A DNA stretch of 42,250 nucleotides, taken from NCBI GenBank assembly GCA_017544265.1, contig JAFYEM010000013.1:1-42250 (forward strand), written 5' to 3'. Shown in pieces: positions 24,569 to 32,951 of this stretch; the stretch's first letter is position 1; every line of letters starts with the position of its first letter. Both the position numbers and the translations under genes were made by a program. A model generated the notes under the pieces. That model ran no database searches, was not told where the DNA came from, and was given only the letters and a program-made list of their open reading frames with translations. Source of the DNA: Bacteroidales bacterium (lineage in GTDB: Bacteria > Bacteroidota > Bacteroidia > Bacteroidales > UBA932).

Positions 24569-25601
24569 GGGGTATATCGCGACCGGTGCCCAGTGCCGGG
24601 AACTCGTCGATAAAGCAAGAAGACGGGAGTTCGCTCCCGTCTATCTTCTTATGGGCGAGGAACCCTACTATTCGGACCTGGTCTGTGACGCTGTGGTTGA
24701 AAATGCCCTGGAGGACTACGAGAGGGACTTTAACGAGACTATTTGTTATGGGGCGGATGTGGACGCTGACGCCGTTATCACTGCGGCCAGGCGTTTCCCC
24801 ATGATGGCCGAGCGCTGCCTCGTGGTGGTTAAGGAGGCCCAGGCGATGAAGACTCTGGACGAACTCTCGATTTATTGCCAGAACCCGTTGGATTCCACGG
24901 TTCTGGTAATTCTTATGAGGGGGGCCTCGGCAGACAAGCGAAAGAGTCTGTACAAGTCTGTCCAGAAATGCGGAGTCGTGCTGGAGTCAAATCCGGTAAA
25001 GGATTATGAACTTCAGGGCTGGATAGGGGAGTATTACTCTTCACGGGGGCTCCGGATAGACCCGGACGGTGCCGCGCTGCTCGCCGAGGCGGCAGGGACG
25101 GACCTTTCGAAAATTGCCGTCGAAACAGATAAACTGCTCAAGAACCTTCCAGAGGGAACTTCTTCCATCACGGCTGCGGATATAGAGAGAAATGTGGGAA
25201 TCAGCCGCTCGTACAGCGTTTTCGAACTCACCAAGGAGCTCTCGTACAAGAATTCCGAAAAGGCGCTCAGAGTCGCGGCTATGGTCGCGTCGGCGGCCAA
25301 ATTCGCCATGCCCATGGCAGTGAGTGCGCTGTTTACGCATTTCAACAAGATTCTCCGTTACGAGGCCCTGCTGCGAAAAGACCCGCGCACACCCCAGGCG
25401 GAGATTGCCCGCCTGACCGGCATCCCGCCGTATTTCATCAGGGAGTACGAGACCGCAGCTCGAAACTATCCTCTTCCTAAACTGATGAAAGTAATCGCCC
25501 TGCTGAGTGAATACGACTTCAAGGGGAAAGGCGGCTTTGCGGGCGAGGCCACTCCCGCCGCCCTCCTTATAGAACTTATTAGTAAAATTTTAAATGTATA
25601 A
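24555..25601 (+). CDS. holA: DNA polymerase III, delta subunit
   Basis: A 348-aa clamp-loader delta subunit, which opens the beta clamp. It shows FAPVYLLMGEEPYYSDLVCD near the N-terminus, RRFPMMAERCLVVVKEAQAM, SADKRKSLYKSVQK, and the C-terminal collar helix region (AMPMAVSALFTHFNKILRYEALLRKD). The start is a TTG at 24555 inside the end of hpf; the next in-frame ATG would remove about 30 residues including conserved parts, so TTG is most likely. It ends the compact gene run; the structured element copy 2 follows directly. Confidence 0.9.
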   Translation: MAATKGYIATGAQCRELVDKARRREFAPVYLLMGEEPYYSDLVCDAVVENALEDYERDFNETICYGADVDADAVITAARRFPMMAERCLVVVKEAQAMKTLDELSIYCQNPLDSTVLVILMRGASADKRKSLYKSVQKCGVVLESNPVKDYELQGWIGEYYSSRGLRIDPDGAALLAEAAGTDLSKIAVETDKLLKNLPEGTSSITAADIERNVGISRSYSVFELTKELSYKNSEKALRVAAMVASAAKFAMPMAVSALFTHFNKILRYEALLRKDPRTPQAEIARLTGIPPYFIREYETAARNYPLPKLMKVIALLSEYDFKGKGGFAGEATPAALLIELISKILNV

Positions 25602-25720
25602 ACAAATAACTGCCACGTTTTTCCACCTTCGCCCTTCGGGCTCGTCCCTCCCAACTCCGTTGGGCCCCTCCCGTTCATAGACCACGGGCGGTCACGTTCC
25701 AAATAGTGGCAGTTATTTGT
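25602..25720 (-). repeat. Structured inverted-repeat element, copy 2 (pseudoknot plus two hairpins)
   Basis: Outer 15-bp arms 25602-25616 and 25706-25720. Read on the minus strand: hairpin GACC/GGTC (690-693 and 680-683 of the 25-kb coordinates), loop CCCGT (25684-25688) complementary to ACGGG (25670-25674), spacer TATGA, AGGGG, hairpin CCCAAC/GTTGGG (25659-25664/25650-25655), AGGGA, hairpin GCCC/GGGC (25638-25641/25631-25634). Element lengths match copy 1 at 504-634, while paired bases differ and stay complementary. It lies between holA and an ABC transporter gene, both on the other strand. It could end holA transcription, but no simple T-run follows. Confidence 0.7.
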
Positions 25721-25735
25721 AAAACAAAATTCAGA

Positions 25736-26644
25736 ATGAACATTATAGAAATTAAAAACGTTACGAAGCGGTTTGGGGAGAAGGTGGCGTTGGAGGATGT
25801 GAGCATGGAGATTCCGGAAGGAGGAATCTTCGGCCTGCTGGGCCCTAACGGCGCCGGCAAGACTACGCTGATCCGCATCATCAACCGCATCACCATCCCC
25901 GGCGGCGGTGAGGTCCTGTTCAACGGCCGCCCCATCACCGACCAGGACGTAGCAAAAATAGGCTACCTCCCTGAGGAGAGGGGACTGTACCGCAAGATGA
26001 GGGTCGGTGACCAGGCCATGTACCTCGCCCAGCTCAAGGGAATGTCTTCCCGCGAGGCCTCCGCCGAACTCAAGAAATGGTTTACCAAATTCGGAATCCA
26101 GGACTGGTGGTACAAGAAGGTGGAGGAACTCTCCAAGGGTATGGCGCAGAAACTCCAGTTCATCACCACGGTAGTGCATAAACCCTCGCTGATGATACTG
26201 GACGAGCCTTTCTCCGGCTTCGACCCCGTGAATGCCGAACTTATCCGCGAGGAAATCCTGAGGCTCAAGGCCGAAGGTGCTACAATTATCCTCTCCACCC
26301 ACAATATGGAATCCGTGGAGGAACTCTGCGACAATATCGCGCTTATCAACAAGGCACATCTGGTGATTACCGGGGGCGTTGACGAGATCCGCCACCGTTA
26401 CGGCGCGGACAATATAGAAGTGGTCTATACCGGAGGGAAGATCTCCTCCGGGGAGGGATTTACCCTGCTGAGCGACGAGGACAACGCCGGCAGGCACACC
26501 GCCGTGCTTTCAGTCGCGTCCGGAAGCAGTTCGAACTCAGTGCTCAACTCACTTATAGAGAGCGGAGTGAAGGTCAATTCCTTCAGGGAACTCATCCCCA
26601 GGATGAACGATATTTTCATAAAACTTGTTACGGAGGGCGTGTAG
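25736..26644 (+). CDS. ABC transporter ATP-binding protein (NatA-like)
   Basis: A 302-aa ABC ATPase. Walker A is LLGPNGAGKTT, the signature ELSKGMAQKLQF (LSKGM in place of LSGGQ), Walker B LMILDEPFSGFDP and the switch His in STHNMES. The C-terminal about 80 residues form the accessory domain typical of the NatA/DUF4162 group. It energises the permease 1 nt downstream. The ATG at 25736 (MNIIEIKNV) is chosen over one at 25706 that lies in the inverted-repeat arm. The exported substrate (Na+, peptides or drugs) cannot be told. Confidence 0.92.
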   Translation: MNIIEIKNVTKRFGEKVALEDVSMEIPEGGIFGLLGPNGAGKTTLIRIINRITIPGGGEVLFNGRPITDQDVAKIGYLPEERGLYRKMRVGDQAMYLAQLKGMSSREASAELKKWFTKFGIQDWWYKKVEELSKGMAQKLQFITTVVHKPSLMILDEPFSGFDPVNAELIREEILRLKAEGATIILSTHNMESVEELCDNIALINKAHLVITGGVDEIRHRYGADNIEVVYTGGKISSGEGFTLLSDEDNAGRHTAVLSVASGSSSNSVLNSLIESGVKVNSFRELIPRMNDIFIKLVTEGV

Positions 26645-26645
26645 T

Positions 26646-28049
26646 ATGAATTTAAATAAACTCGGCATAATAATCAGCCGCGAATACCTTAACAAGGTAC
26701 AGAAAAAATCCTTCCTCCTCACCACCTTCGGCGTTCCGGTTCTCTTCGCCCTGATGTACGTCGTGATGCTTCTGATAATGTTCAAGGCGAAGGAAGAAGC
26801 CAAAGTGGTAGCAGTATCGGACCAGTCGGGGATTGTAATGCCCATACTGGAGGATACGGAGAGGCTCAAATTCATAGACCTTGAGGGGGCTCCTGCGGAC
26901 AGCGTCAAGAACCACCTTAAGGATTACGGTGCGGACCTGCTCCTTGCGATTTCTCCGATTGACAGCGTCGCAAAGACCGTTTCGGCCGCGACCTATTCGG
27001 ACAAGCCGCTGGGCATTGAAACCGTGGAGATGCTTGAGCACAGGGTGAATTCCGCCGTCGAGGACTATAGAATCGAAAGCTATGGAATCGATGGCCTCCG
27101 CCAGATTATGGACGATGTGCAGGCGGACATAGATATAACCTCATATACCGTGGACGAAGCCGGCAAGGAGACTATCTCGCAGTCGGAGGTCTATATGATC
27201 CTGTCTATGATCCTGGGTATGGGCCTGTATCTTTTCATAGCGCTTTTCTGCGGTATGGTGATGACCAGCGTAATCGAAGAAAAGTCCAGCCGCGTGGTGG
27301 AGGTGCTTGTGTCCTCCGTGAAAGCTACTGAACTGATGTTCGGAAAGATCATAGGCGTTGCACTTGTCGCACTGACCCAGTTCCTGCTGTGGATTGTGCT
27401 GACCCTCGGCATCGTCGGTGTCATCAGCGCTGTATGGGGCGTCGGAAACCTGCTTTCCGGCGGCGAGAAGGTCGCGGAAATGACCTCCGTGCCCGGTGTC
27501 GATGCAGGCGCGGTGCCAGGCACCATAGACCTCGAGTCCGTGGCCGCGCTGGCTGCTCAGGCCGATACGACTGCCGCCGCAGAGGGCCCTTCCGGCCTGG
27601 ATGCGGTGCTCCAGACCCTCGGCGGGCTCAATTATCTGGAAATAGGGATTGCCTTCCTGCTCTTCTTCATCTTCGGCTACCTGCTCTATGCGTCCATGTT
27701 CGCCGCGATTGGCTCGGCCGTCGAAAATGAAGCGGATACACAGCAGCTGCAGATACCTATTACCATTCCGCTGATGCTCGGCTTCTTCATCGCGATTTAC
27801 GCTTTCAGGGCTCCCGGAAGCAGCATAGTCTTCTGGGGCTCCATGATTCCTTTCACTTCGCCTATAGTGATGCTTGCAAGGATTCCTTTCGGAGTGGCTG
27901 CATGGGAACTGGTGCTCTCGCTGGTGCTTCTGGTGGCGACCTTCGTAGTCTGCGCATGGGGGTCTGCCAAGATATACAAGGTCGGTATCCTTATGTACGG
28001 CAAGAAGTCCACATTCAAGGACCTTTGGAAATGGCTGAAACAATCATAA
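26646..28049 (+). CDS. ABC transporter permease (NatB-like, ABC-2 type)
   Basis: A 467-aa permease of the ABC-2 type. One N-terminal helix (about 20-45; SFLLTTFGVPVLFALMYVVM) is followed by a large extracytoplasmic domain (about 50-180) and a C-terminal membrane block beginning YMILSMILGMGLYLFIALFC with the family motif VIEEKSSRVVEVLVSSVKAT. An Ala/Gly-rich acidic loop (around 275-325) separates helices. It starts 1 nt after the ATPase stop (TAGT then ATG), so the two make one exporter. The 5'-nucleotidase genes follow 15 nt later and may be co-transcribed. Confidence 0.9.
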   Translation: MNLNKLGIIISREYLNKVQKKSFLLTTFGVPVLFALMYVVMLLIMFKAKEEAKVVAVSDQSGIVMPILEDTERLKFIDLEGAPADSVKNHLKDYGADLLLAISPIDSVAKTVSAATYSDKPLGIETVEMLEHRVNSAVEDYRIESYGIDGLRQIMDDVQADIDITSYTVDEAGKETISQSEVYMILSMILGMGLYLFIALFCGMVMTSVIEEKSSRVVEVLVSSVKATELMFGKIIGVALVALTQFLLWIVLTLGIVGVISAVWGVGNLLSGGEKVAEMTSVPGVDAGAVPGTIDLESVAALAAQADTTAAAEGPSGLDAVLQTLGGLNYLEIGIAFLLFFIFGYLLYASMFAAIGSAVENEADTQQLQIPITIPLMLGFFIAIYAFRAPGSSIVFWGSMIPFTSPIVMLARIPFGVAAWELVLSLVLLVATFVVCAWGSAKIYKVGILMYGKKSTFKDLWKWLKQS

Positions 28050-28064
28050 TCAATTCACCCTCAT

Positions 28065-28901
28065 ATGAAAAAACTAATTATTCCGTCAATTCTGGCAATC
28101 TTTCTCTCCGCTTCCTGCTGCAATGCCCCCAAGGAGTTGCAGTTCGAGTGGAAGATGGCCCCGAATCATGGCGCAATCACCGGCGTGACTGCGATTACCG
28201 GTGATATTGACGCCGCAATCGGCACCTTCGACGGGGAGGTTTATACAGCCCCGTCCGGAAGGATATTCAAGGGCGGCCCAGTCGCAAGCATAGCAAAGGC
28301 GGTCGCTGACGCCCAGCCCCGCCTCGCCTATCTCAAGGAAGTAATCGGTTACAGCCCCGAGGAAATGGTGGTTGCGGAACCTGAATGCGCGCTGAGCAAT
28401 ATGCTGGTGGACGCCCTCAGGGCCGAAGCTGAAAGCATCTGGGGAGTCCGCATGGACATGGCTATTATCAATATCGGAGGAATCCGCATCGATATGCCCA
28501 AGGGAAATGTTCTTCTGGATGATTTGAAGGCCATGTTCCCCTTCGCGAATACCGTATCATGGGCAAAGATACGCGGGAAGGATCTTCGCAAACTCTTCGA
28601 TTTCCTGGCTTCTTCCAAGATTCAGCCTCTCTCGGGCGTGAAACTGACTGTCAAGGATGGTAAGGTGAAGGATGTGAAAATCGGCGGTAAACCCATTCAA
28701 GACGGCAAACTCTACAATGTGGCGACCATAGACTTCCTGCTGACCGGCGGCGACGGAATCCGTCTGAACGCCTGGAGCGAGGGTACTAAGGAATCCGACA
28801 TTATAGTCCAGGATTTCATGATACGATATATCCGCAACCTGACGGCCCAGGGAAAGATGGTCGAGTATCCGGTTGACGGCAGAGTTACAGTGGAGGAATA
28901 A
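28065..28901 (+). CDS. 5'-nucleotidase C-terminal domain lipoprotein
   Basis: A 278-aa lipoprotein (MKKLIIPSILAIFLSASC) consisting of the substrate-binding C-terminal domain of UshA-type 5'-nucleotidases: ALSNMLVDALRAEAE, INIGGIRIDMPKGNV, MFPFANTVSWAKIRGKDLRK and LLTGGDGI. The catalytic metallophosphatase half is the next gene, 3 nt away, so the enzyme is split and the order is reversed compared with single-chain UshA. The two presumably associate at the cell envelope to dephosphorylate external nucleotides. The split form is known in Bacteroidota. Confidence 0.88.
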   Translation: MKKLIIPSILAIFLSASCCNAPKELQFEWKMAPNHGAITGVTAITGDIDAAIGTFDGEVYTAPSGRIFKGGPVASIAKAVADAQPRLAYLKEVIGYSPEEMVVAEPECALSNMLVDALRAEAESIWGVRMDMAIINIGGIRIDMPKGNVLLDDLKAMFPFANTVSWAKIRGKDLRKLFDFLASSKIQPLSGVKLTVKDGKVKDVKIGGKPIQDGKLYNVATIDFLLTGGDGIRLNAWSEGTKESDIIVQDFMIRYIRNLTAQGKMVEYPVDGRVTVEE

Positions 28902-28904
28902 GCT

Positions 28905-29735
28905 ATGAAAAAGATATTTGTAATTGCCCTCGCGGCGCTTGCCCTGACCTGCTGCTCCCGTCACGGTCAGCTTACCATTATCCATCTCAACGATACTCAC
29001 AGCCATTTCGAGCCCCTGCGCTCAGGTGCTGACGACGGTCGCGGCGGTGTTATCGAAAGGGCCGCTTTCATAGACAGTATGCGCACTGCAAGGGGAAAGG
29101 ACAATGTGCTGCTTCTGCATGCCGGCGATTTCTCCCAGGGAACGACTTATTTCTCGGAGCTTGACGGCGACCTTGAAATAGAGGCGCTCAATACTCTGGG
29201 CTATGATGTGGTCACCCTCGGCAACCATGAGTTCGACAAGGGCCTTGAGGACCTGGGCCGCAGGCTGGCGGCACTGAACTGCCCCGTGGTAGTGTGTAAC
29301 TATGATTTTTCTCCGTTCGAGGCAGGGAAGTACATTACTCCGTACACCATTCTGAAACGCGGCGGACTGAAAGTCGGCGTCATAGGAGTGCTTTGCAACC
29401 TGAAGAGCGTGGTGAGCGCTGCGACAGCTGACCGCGTGCCGGAGTTCGACACCGTGCCCACCGTGCAGAAATGGGCGGACTTCCTTAAGGACGAGGAGCA
29501 CTGCGACCTTGTCATCGCCCTCACTCACATCGGTTTCGAACTCAGTCACGACGATCCTATGATAGACCCCGTGCTCTGCTCCCAGACCCGCAATATCGAC
29601 CTCTTCGTGGGCGGTCACTCGCATACCTTCATGGATGAGCCTGCGATGATAGAGAATATAGACGGAAAACCCATTCCTGTCGTTCAGGATGGATGCTGGG
29701 GCCTCTGGACCGGAGTAATGGAAGTAAAGTATTAG
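28905..29735 (+). CDS. 5'-nucleotidase metallophosphatase domain lipoprotein
   Basis: A 276-aa lipoprotein (MKKIFVIALAALALTCC) with the calcineurin-like catalytic domain: IIHLNDTHSHFEPL (D-x-H), LLHAGDFSQG, VTLGNHEFDKG (GNHE), IALTHIGFELS and GGHSHTFMDEP (GHxH); these bind two metal ions. It ends right after the catalytic domain, so it needs the preceding gene product for nucleotide binding. The 3' end is only 3 nt from the convergent glycosyltransferase gene, leaving no space for a terminator between them. Confidence 0.9.
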   Translation: MKKIFVIALAALALTCCSRHGQLTIIHLNDTHSHFEPLRSGADDGRGGVIERAAFIDSMRTARGKDNVLLLHAGDFSQGTTYFSELDGDLEIEALNTLGYDVVTLGNHEFDKGLEDLGRRLAALNCPVVVCNYDFSPFEAGKYITPYTILKRGGLKVGVIGVLCNLKSVVSAATADRVPEFDTVPTVQKWADFLKDEEHCDLVIALTHIGFELSHDDPMIDPVLCSQTRNIDLFVGGHSHTFMDEPAMIENIDGKPIPVVQDGCWGLWTGVMEVKY

Positions 29736-29738
29736 AAG

Positions 29739-30461
29739 TCAGGCCTTCTGGAATTTCCTGAACCGGAGTTTTATGACTCCCCAGAAGGCTTCGCCGAAGA
29801 TTCCGCTGGACATCTTGGACGTTCCGAGACGGCGGTTTATGAAGATGATGGGGACTTCGGCTATCTTGAAACCAAGGCGGTAGGCCGTATATTTCATTTC
29901 AATCTGGAAGCCGTAGCCCTTCATGTGCACGTCTTCCAGGTTGATTGTTTCAAGCACTTTCCGGCTGTAGCACTTGAAGCCGGCCGTGGTGTCATAGACC
30001 TTCATTCCAAGCACGAAGCGCACGTAGCTCGAGGCGAAATACGACATGACTATCCGGCCTATTGGCCAGTTCACCACGCTCACTCCGTTGCAGTAGCGCG
30101 AGCCTATCGCAAGGTCCGCACCGCCTTCGGTGCAGGCTTCGTAGAGGCGGGGCAGGTCGTCCGGATTGTGCGAAAAGTCAGCGTCCATCTCGAAGACATA
30201 GTCATAGCCCCTTCCGAGCGCCCACTTGAAACCGAGCAGGTAGGCGGTTCCGAGCCCCTGCTTTCCGCTGCGCTCCTCCAGGAAAAGTCTCTTCGGAAAC
30301 TCTTCCTGAAGCTTTTTCACGGCGGCGGCGGTTCCGTCGGGGGAAGCGTCGTCTATTACCAGGACATGGTAATTCCCCTCCAGCGAAAAGACCTTCCGCA
30401 GGATTGCCTCAATGTTCTCTATCTCATTGTAGGTGGGAATTATGACGAGTTTCGAGTCCAT
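29739..30461 (-). CDS. Polyprenol-phosphate mannosyltransferase (GT2 family)
   Basis: A 240-aa glycosyltransferase of the dolichol/polyprenol monophosphomannose synthase type, cytoplasmic face, no C-terminal membrane anchor. Motifs: LVIIPTYNEIENIEAILRKV at the start, VLVIDDASPDGT, EMDADFSHNPDDLP (DxD metal site), IGSRYCNG, and GYGFQIEMKYTA with VPIIFINRRLGTSKMS. It makes a lipid-linked sugar donor for periplasmic transfer, for instance for the protein O-glycosylation common in Bacteroidota (inference). The start MDSKL at 30461 is preferred over an extension from 30512 lying in promoter sequence; a TATATTTG -7 box (30470-30477) ends 9 nt upstream. Confidence 0.9.
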   Translation of the reverse strand: MDSKLVIIPTYNEIENIEAILRKVFSLEGNYHVLVIDDASPDGTAAAVKKLQEEFPKRLFLEERSGKQGLGTAYLLGFKWALGRGYDYVFEMDADFSHNPDDLPRLYEACTEGGADLAIGSRYCNGVSVVNWPIGRIVMSYFASSYVRFVLGMKVYDTTAGFKCYSRKVLETINLEDVHMKGYGFQIEMKYTAYRLGFKIAEVPIIFINRRLGTSKMSSGIFGEAFWGVIKLRFRKFQKA

Positions 30462-30469
30462 AACGCGAA

Positions 30470-30477
30470 CAAATATA
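30470..30477 (-). promoter_or_regulatory. -7 box of the GT2 gene
   Basis: TATATTTG on the minus strand, full match, 9 nt before the ATG. The -33 position falls within the palindrome at 30489-30504. Confidence 0.5.
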
Positions 30478-30488
30478 CAAATTTTTAT

Positions 30489-30504
30489 TAAGTTTGTAAA
30501 CTTA
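30489..30504. promoter_or_regulatory. 16-bp palindrome in the divergent GT2/ligase promoter region
   Basis: TAAGTTTGTAAACTTA: 7-bp perfect arms with a 2-nt centre. Its left half is TAAGTTTG, a full -7 match for the plus-strand ligase gene (ATG 30518), and it covers the -33 position of the minus-strand GT2 gene. A bound regulator could control both. Confidence 0.45.
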
Positions 30505-30517
30505 TTCAACATCAGCC

Positions 30518-31813
30518 ATGAAAATGGACATAGAATTTAAAAAACCGGAAGAGATAAAGGTATTTCAGGAGGAATTGCTTCAGAAGGCGCTCACATACCT
30601 GAATGACAACTCCCGTTATTACAGGCGTCTGTTCGATAAATTCCATATAGACATAAGGCAAATCCGTCATATTGAGGACCTCGTTAAGATTCCCTTCACC
30701 GAAAAGAAGGACCTGCAGCTCTACAATGACGATTTCCTCTGTGTGCCTAAAGAAAAAATTGTCGATTATGTGACCACTTCCGGTACGCTCGGCGAGCCGG
30801 TCACTTTCGGCTGCACGGATGCGGACCTTGACCGCCTTGCTCTGAACGAGAAAAAATCGTTCTCCTGCGCCGGCATAACTCCCGGGAGCGTGGTCCAGAT
30901 TATGACTACGCTGGACAAGCGCTTCATGGCCGGAATGGCCTATTTCCTCGGTCTGAGGGCTCTTGGAGCAGGTGTCATACGGGTTGGAAACGGAATTCCG
31001 GAACTTCAGTGGGATACTATCCAGAGACTGAAACCGGATGCCATAATGTGCGTTCCTTCATTTATCCTGAGGCTTATCCAGTATGCTGAAGAGCACGGGA
31101 TAGACTACAGGAATTCCTCCATAAAGAAAATAATAGGTATAGGCGAAGGGCTGCGCGAGCAGAATTTCGAGCTCAACCTGCTCGGAAAGAGGATAAAGGA
31201 AAAATGGGATGTGGAACTGTATGCGACATATTCTTCCACTGAAATGGGTGCGACCTTCTCGGAGTGTCCCTGCGGCTGCGGAGGACATGTGCACCCGGAA
31301 CTCATAATTGTGGAAATAATCGGGGAGGACGACCTTCCTGTGCCGGACGGGGAAGTCGGCGAAATAGTAGTCACCACCCTCGGCGTCGAGGGAATGCCGC
31401 TGCTTCGTTTCCGTACGGGAGACATGGCTGCAAAGAAGACTGAGCAGTGCCGCTGCGGCCGCTGGTCCTACCGCCTGACCCCTCTTGTGGGGCGCAAGAA
31501 CAATATGATCAAGCTGAAGGGAACCACCATCTATCCTCCGGCAATAAACGATGTGCTGGACAATACCCCCTATGTGGAGAACTATGTGGTGGTGGTCAGG
31601 GAAAGCGATGCCGGAACCGATGACGTGCTGGTTAAGCTGGGCTTGAAATACACGCCTGAATTCGATGCTGTGAAGGATCTCAAGGACAGGTTCCGTTCTA
31701 GAATCCGGGTTGCTCCGGCAATAGAAATACGTCCCGTCCCGGAAATAGCTGCAATCAACCATCCTGCGAAGTCCCGCAAGCCGGTGAAATTCATCGACGA
31801 GAGGAAAAAATAA
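30518..31813 (+). CDS. Phenylacetate-CoA ligase-like AMP-forming enzyme (PaaK family)
   Basis: A 431-aa adenylate-forming enzyme. The ATP loop is YVTTSGTLGEPVTFGCT, the A5-like motif is YATYSSTEMGATFSE and TTLGVEGMPLLRFRTGDMA supplies the conserved RxGD. A Cys-rich stretch, CPCGCGG and later CRCGRWSYR, suggests a structural zinc site. In the common Bacteroides setting this family pairs with indolepyruvate oxidoreductase genes; here it is followed by an acyltransferase (4 nt) and a glycosyltransferase instead. It could activate a fatty or aromatic acid for transfer by the next enzyme; that is inference and the acid is unknown. Confidence 0.85.
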   Translation: MKMDIEFKKPEEIKVFQEELLQKALTYLNDNSRYYRRLFDKFHIDIRQIRHIEDLVKIPFTEKKDLQLYNDDFLCVPKEKIVDYVTTSGTLGEPVTFGCTDADLDRLALNEKKSFSCAGITPGSVVQIMTTLDKRFMAGMAYFLGLRALGAGVIRVGNGIPELQWDTIQRLKPDAIMCVPSFILRLIQYAEEHGIDYRNSSIKKIIGIGEGLREQNFELNLLGKRIKEKWDVELYATYSSTEMGATFSECPCGCGGHVHPELIIVEIIGEDDLPVPDGEVGEIVVTTLGVEGMPLLRFRTGDMAAKKTEQCRCGRWSYRLTPLVGRKNNMIKLKGTTIYPPAINDVLDNTPYVENYVVVVRESDAGTDDVLVKLGLKYTPEFDAVKDLKDRFRSRIRVAPAIEIRPVPEIAAINHPAKSRKPVKFIDERKK

Positions 31814-31817
31814 TATT

Positions 31818-32951
31818 ATGCGCAATCCTGAATTCGACGATATAAGGCCCTATTACGACGAAGAAATCCCGCCGGCGCTGAGGCGCATCACGGAAAATGA
31901 AGCTTTTCCGGCGATTTCCAGGTACGCCTTCCCCTCAAGGGACGTGGTAGATGTCCGGGATATTCTTCTTTCCATACATGGCGCAGATGAATTCCAGCAA
32001 AGGATAATGCAGTATGTCATCCGTGAAATTCTTAACAAGACCTGCACTGAATTCACCTGCGGAGGGCTTGAAAGACTGGAAAACGGCAAGAGTTATCTCT
32101 TCGTTTCCAACCACCGCGATATAATGCTGGACGCCGCCGTGCTGCAGATGGTTCTGGTGGAGAACGGGATGAGGGGTTCTGAAATCACCTTCGGGGCGAA
32201 CCTGATGCAGGGCCAGCTGATTATAGACATAGGCAAGTGCAATAAAATGTTCCGGGTGGAAAGGCCCGGCGTGGGAATAGACTCGGCGCGGCAGTTCTAT
32301 CTGTCTTCCTGCCATCTGTCTGATTACATCCGCCATGCCATAACGCTGAAGAAAGAGTCCGTGTGGATAGCCCAGCGAAACGGACGCACCAAGGACGGAA
32401 ATGACACCACTGACCAGGGCGTCGTGAAAATGTTCGGCATGAGTTACCCCGGCGACAAGGTAGATGCTCTCGATTCGCTGAATATCGTTCCTCTTTCCAT
32501 ATCCTACGAATGGGAGCCCTGCGATATTCCCAAGGCCCTCGAACTCTGCGAGTCATCAGTGCATTCATATATCAAAAAGCCCGGAGAGGACCTTGCCAGC
32601 ATACTTCGTGGAATAACTGAGCAGAAGGGGAGGATCCACCTGGAAATCTGCGAGCCTCTGCACAGGGAGGAGCTTCTTCAGTTCGGCGATCTCACCACGA
32701 ACCGCTTCAACAAGGAGGTCGCATCGCTTCTGGACAGCCGTATCCGCAGTGCCTACAGGCTTTTCCCCAACAACTACATCGCCCACGACCTGCGTTCCGG
32801 AAGCAATTCCTTTGCGGACAAATATACCCCGGAGCAGAGGGCATCCTTTACAGAGCGTATGGCTCAACTGGAGAAATACGGAGAATTCGACATTGATGCG
32901 CTCCGGGGCATCTTTCTGGGCATATATTCCAATCCTGTGGACAATAAATGA
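31818..32951 (+). CDS. Glycerol-phosphate-type acyltransferase family protein
   Basis: A 377-aa protein of the PlsC-like acyltransferase superfamily: YLFVSNHRDIMLDAAVLQM holds the catalytic His99, with Asp105 next. The usual spacing is HX4D; here the run is H-R-D-I-M-L-D, so either Asp101 or Asp105 would have to act. Later blocks GANLMQGQLIIDIGKCNKM, FRVERPG and WIAQRNGRTKDGNDTTDQGV match the glycerol-phosphate-binding regions (the latter in place of FPEGTRS). No membrane helix is obvious. It overlaps the next gene by 4 nt (ATGA). Probable role: acylation of a lipid or lipid-linked precursor. Confidence 0.8.
   Translation: MRNPEFDDIRPYYDEEIPPALRRITENEAFPAISRYAFPSRDVVDVRDILLSIHGADEFQQRIMQYVIREILNKTCTEFTCGGLERLENGKSYLFVSNHRDIMLDAAVLQMVLVENGMRGSEITFGANLMQGQLIIDIGKCNKMFRVERPGVGIDSARQFYLSSCHLSDYIRHAITLKKESVWIAQRNGRTKDGNDTTDQGVVKMFGMSYPGDKVDALDSLNIVPLSISYEWEPCDIPKALELCESSVHSYIKKPGEDLASILRGITEQKGRIHLEICEPLHREELLQFGDLTTNRFNKEVASLLDSRIRSAYRLFPNNYIAHDLRSGSNSFADKYTPEQRASFTERMAQLEKYGEFDIDALRGIFLGIYSNPVDNK

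Noticed and set aside
25706-25735. Longer start for the ABC ATPase
   Set aside because: The extra residues come from the right arm of the inverted-repeat element; the ATG at 25736 gives a standard ABC N-terminus.
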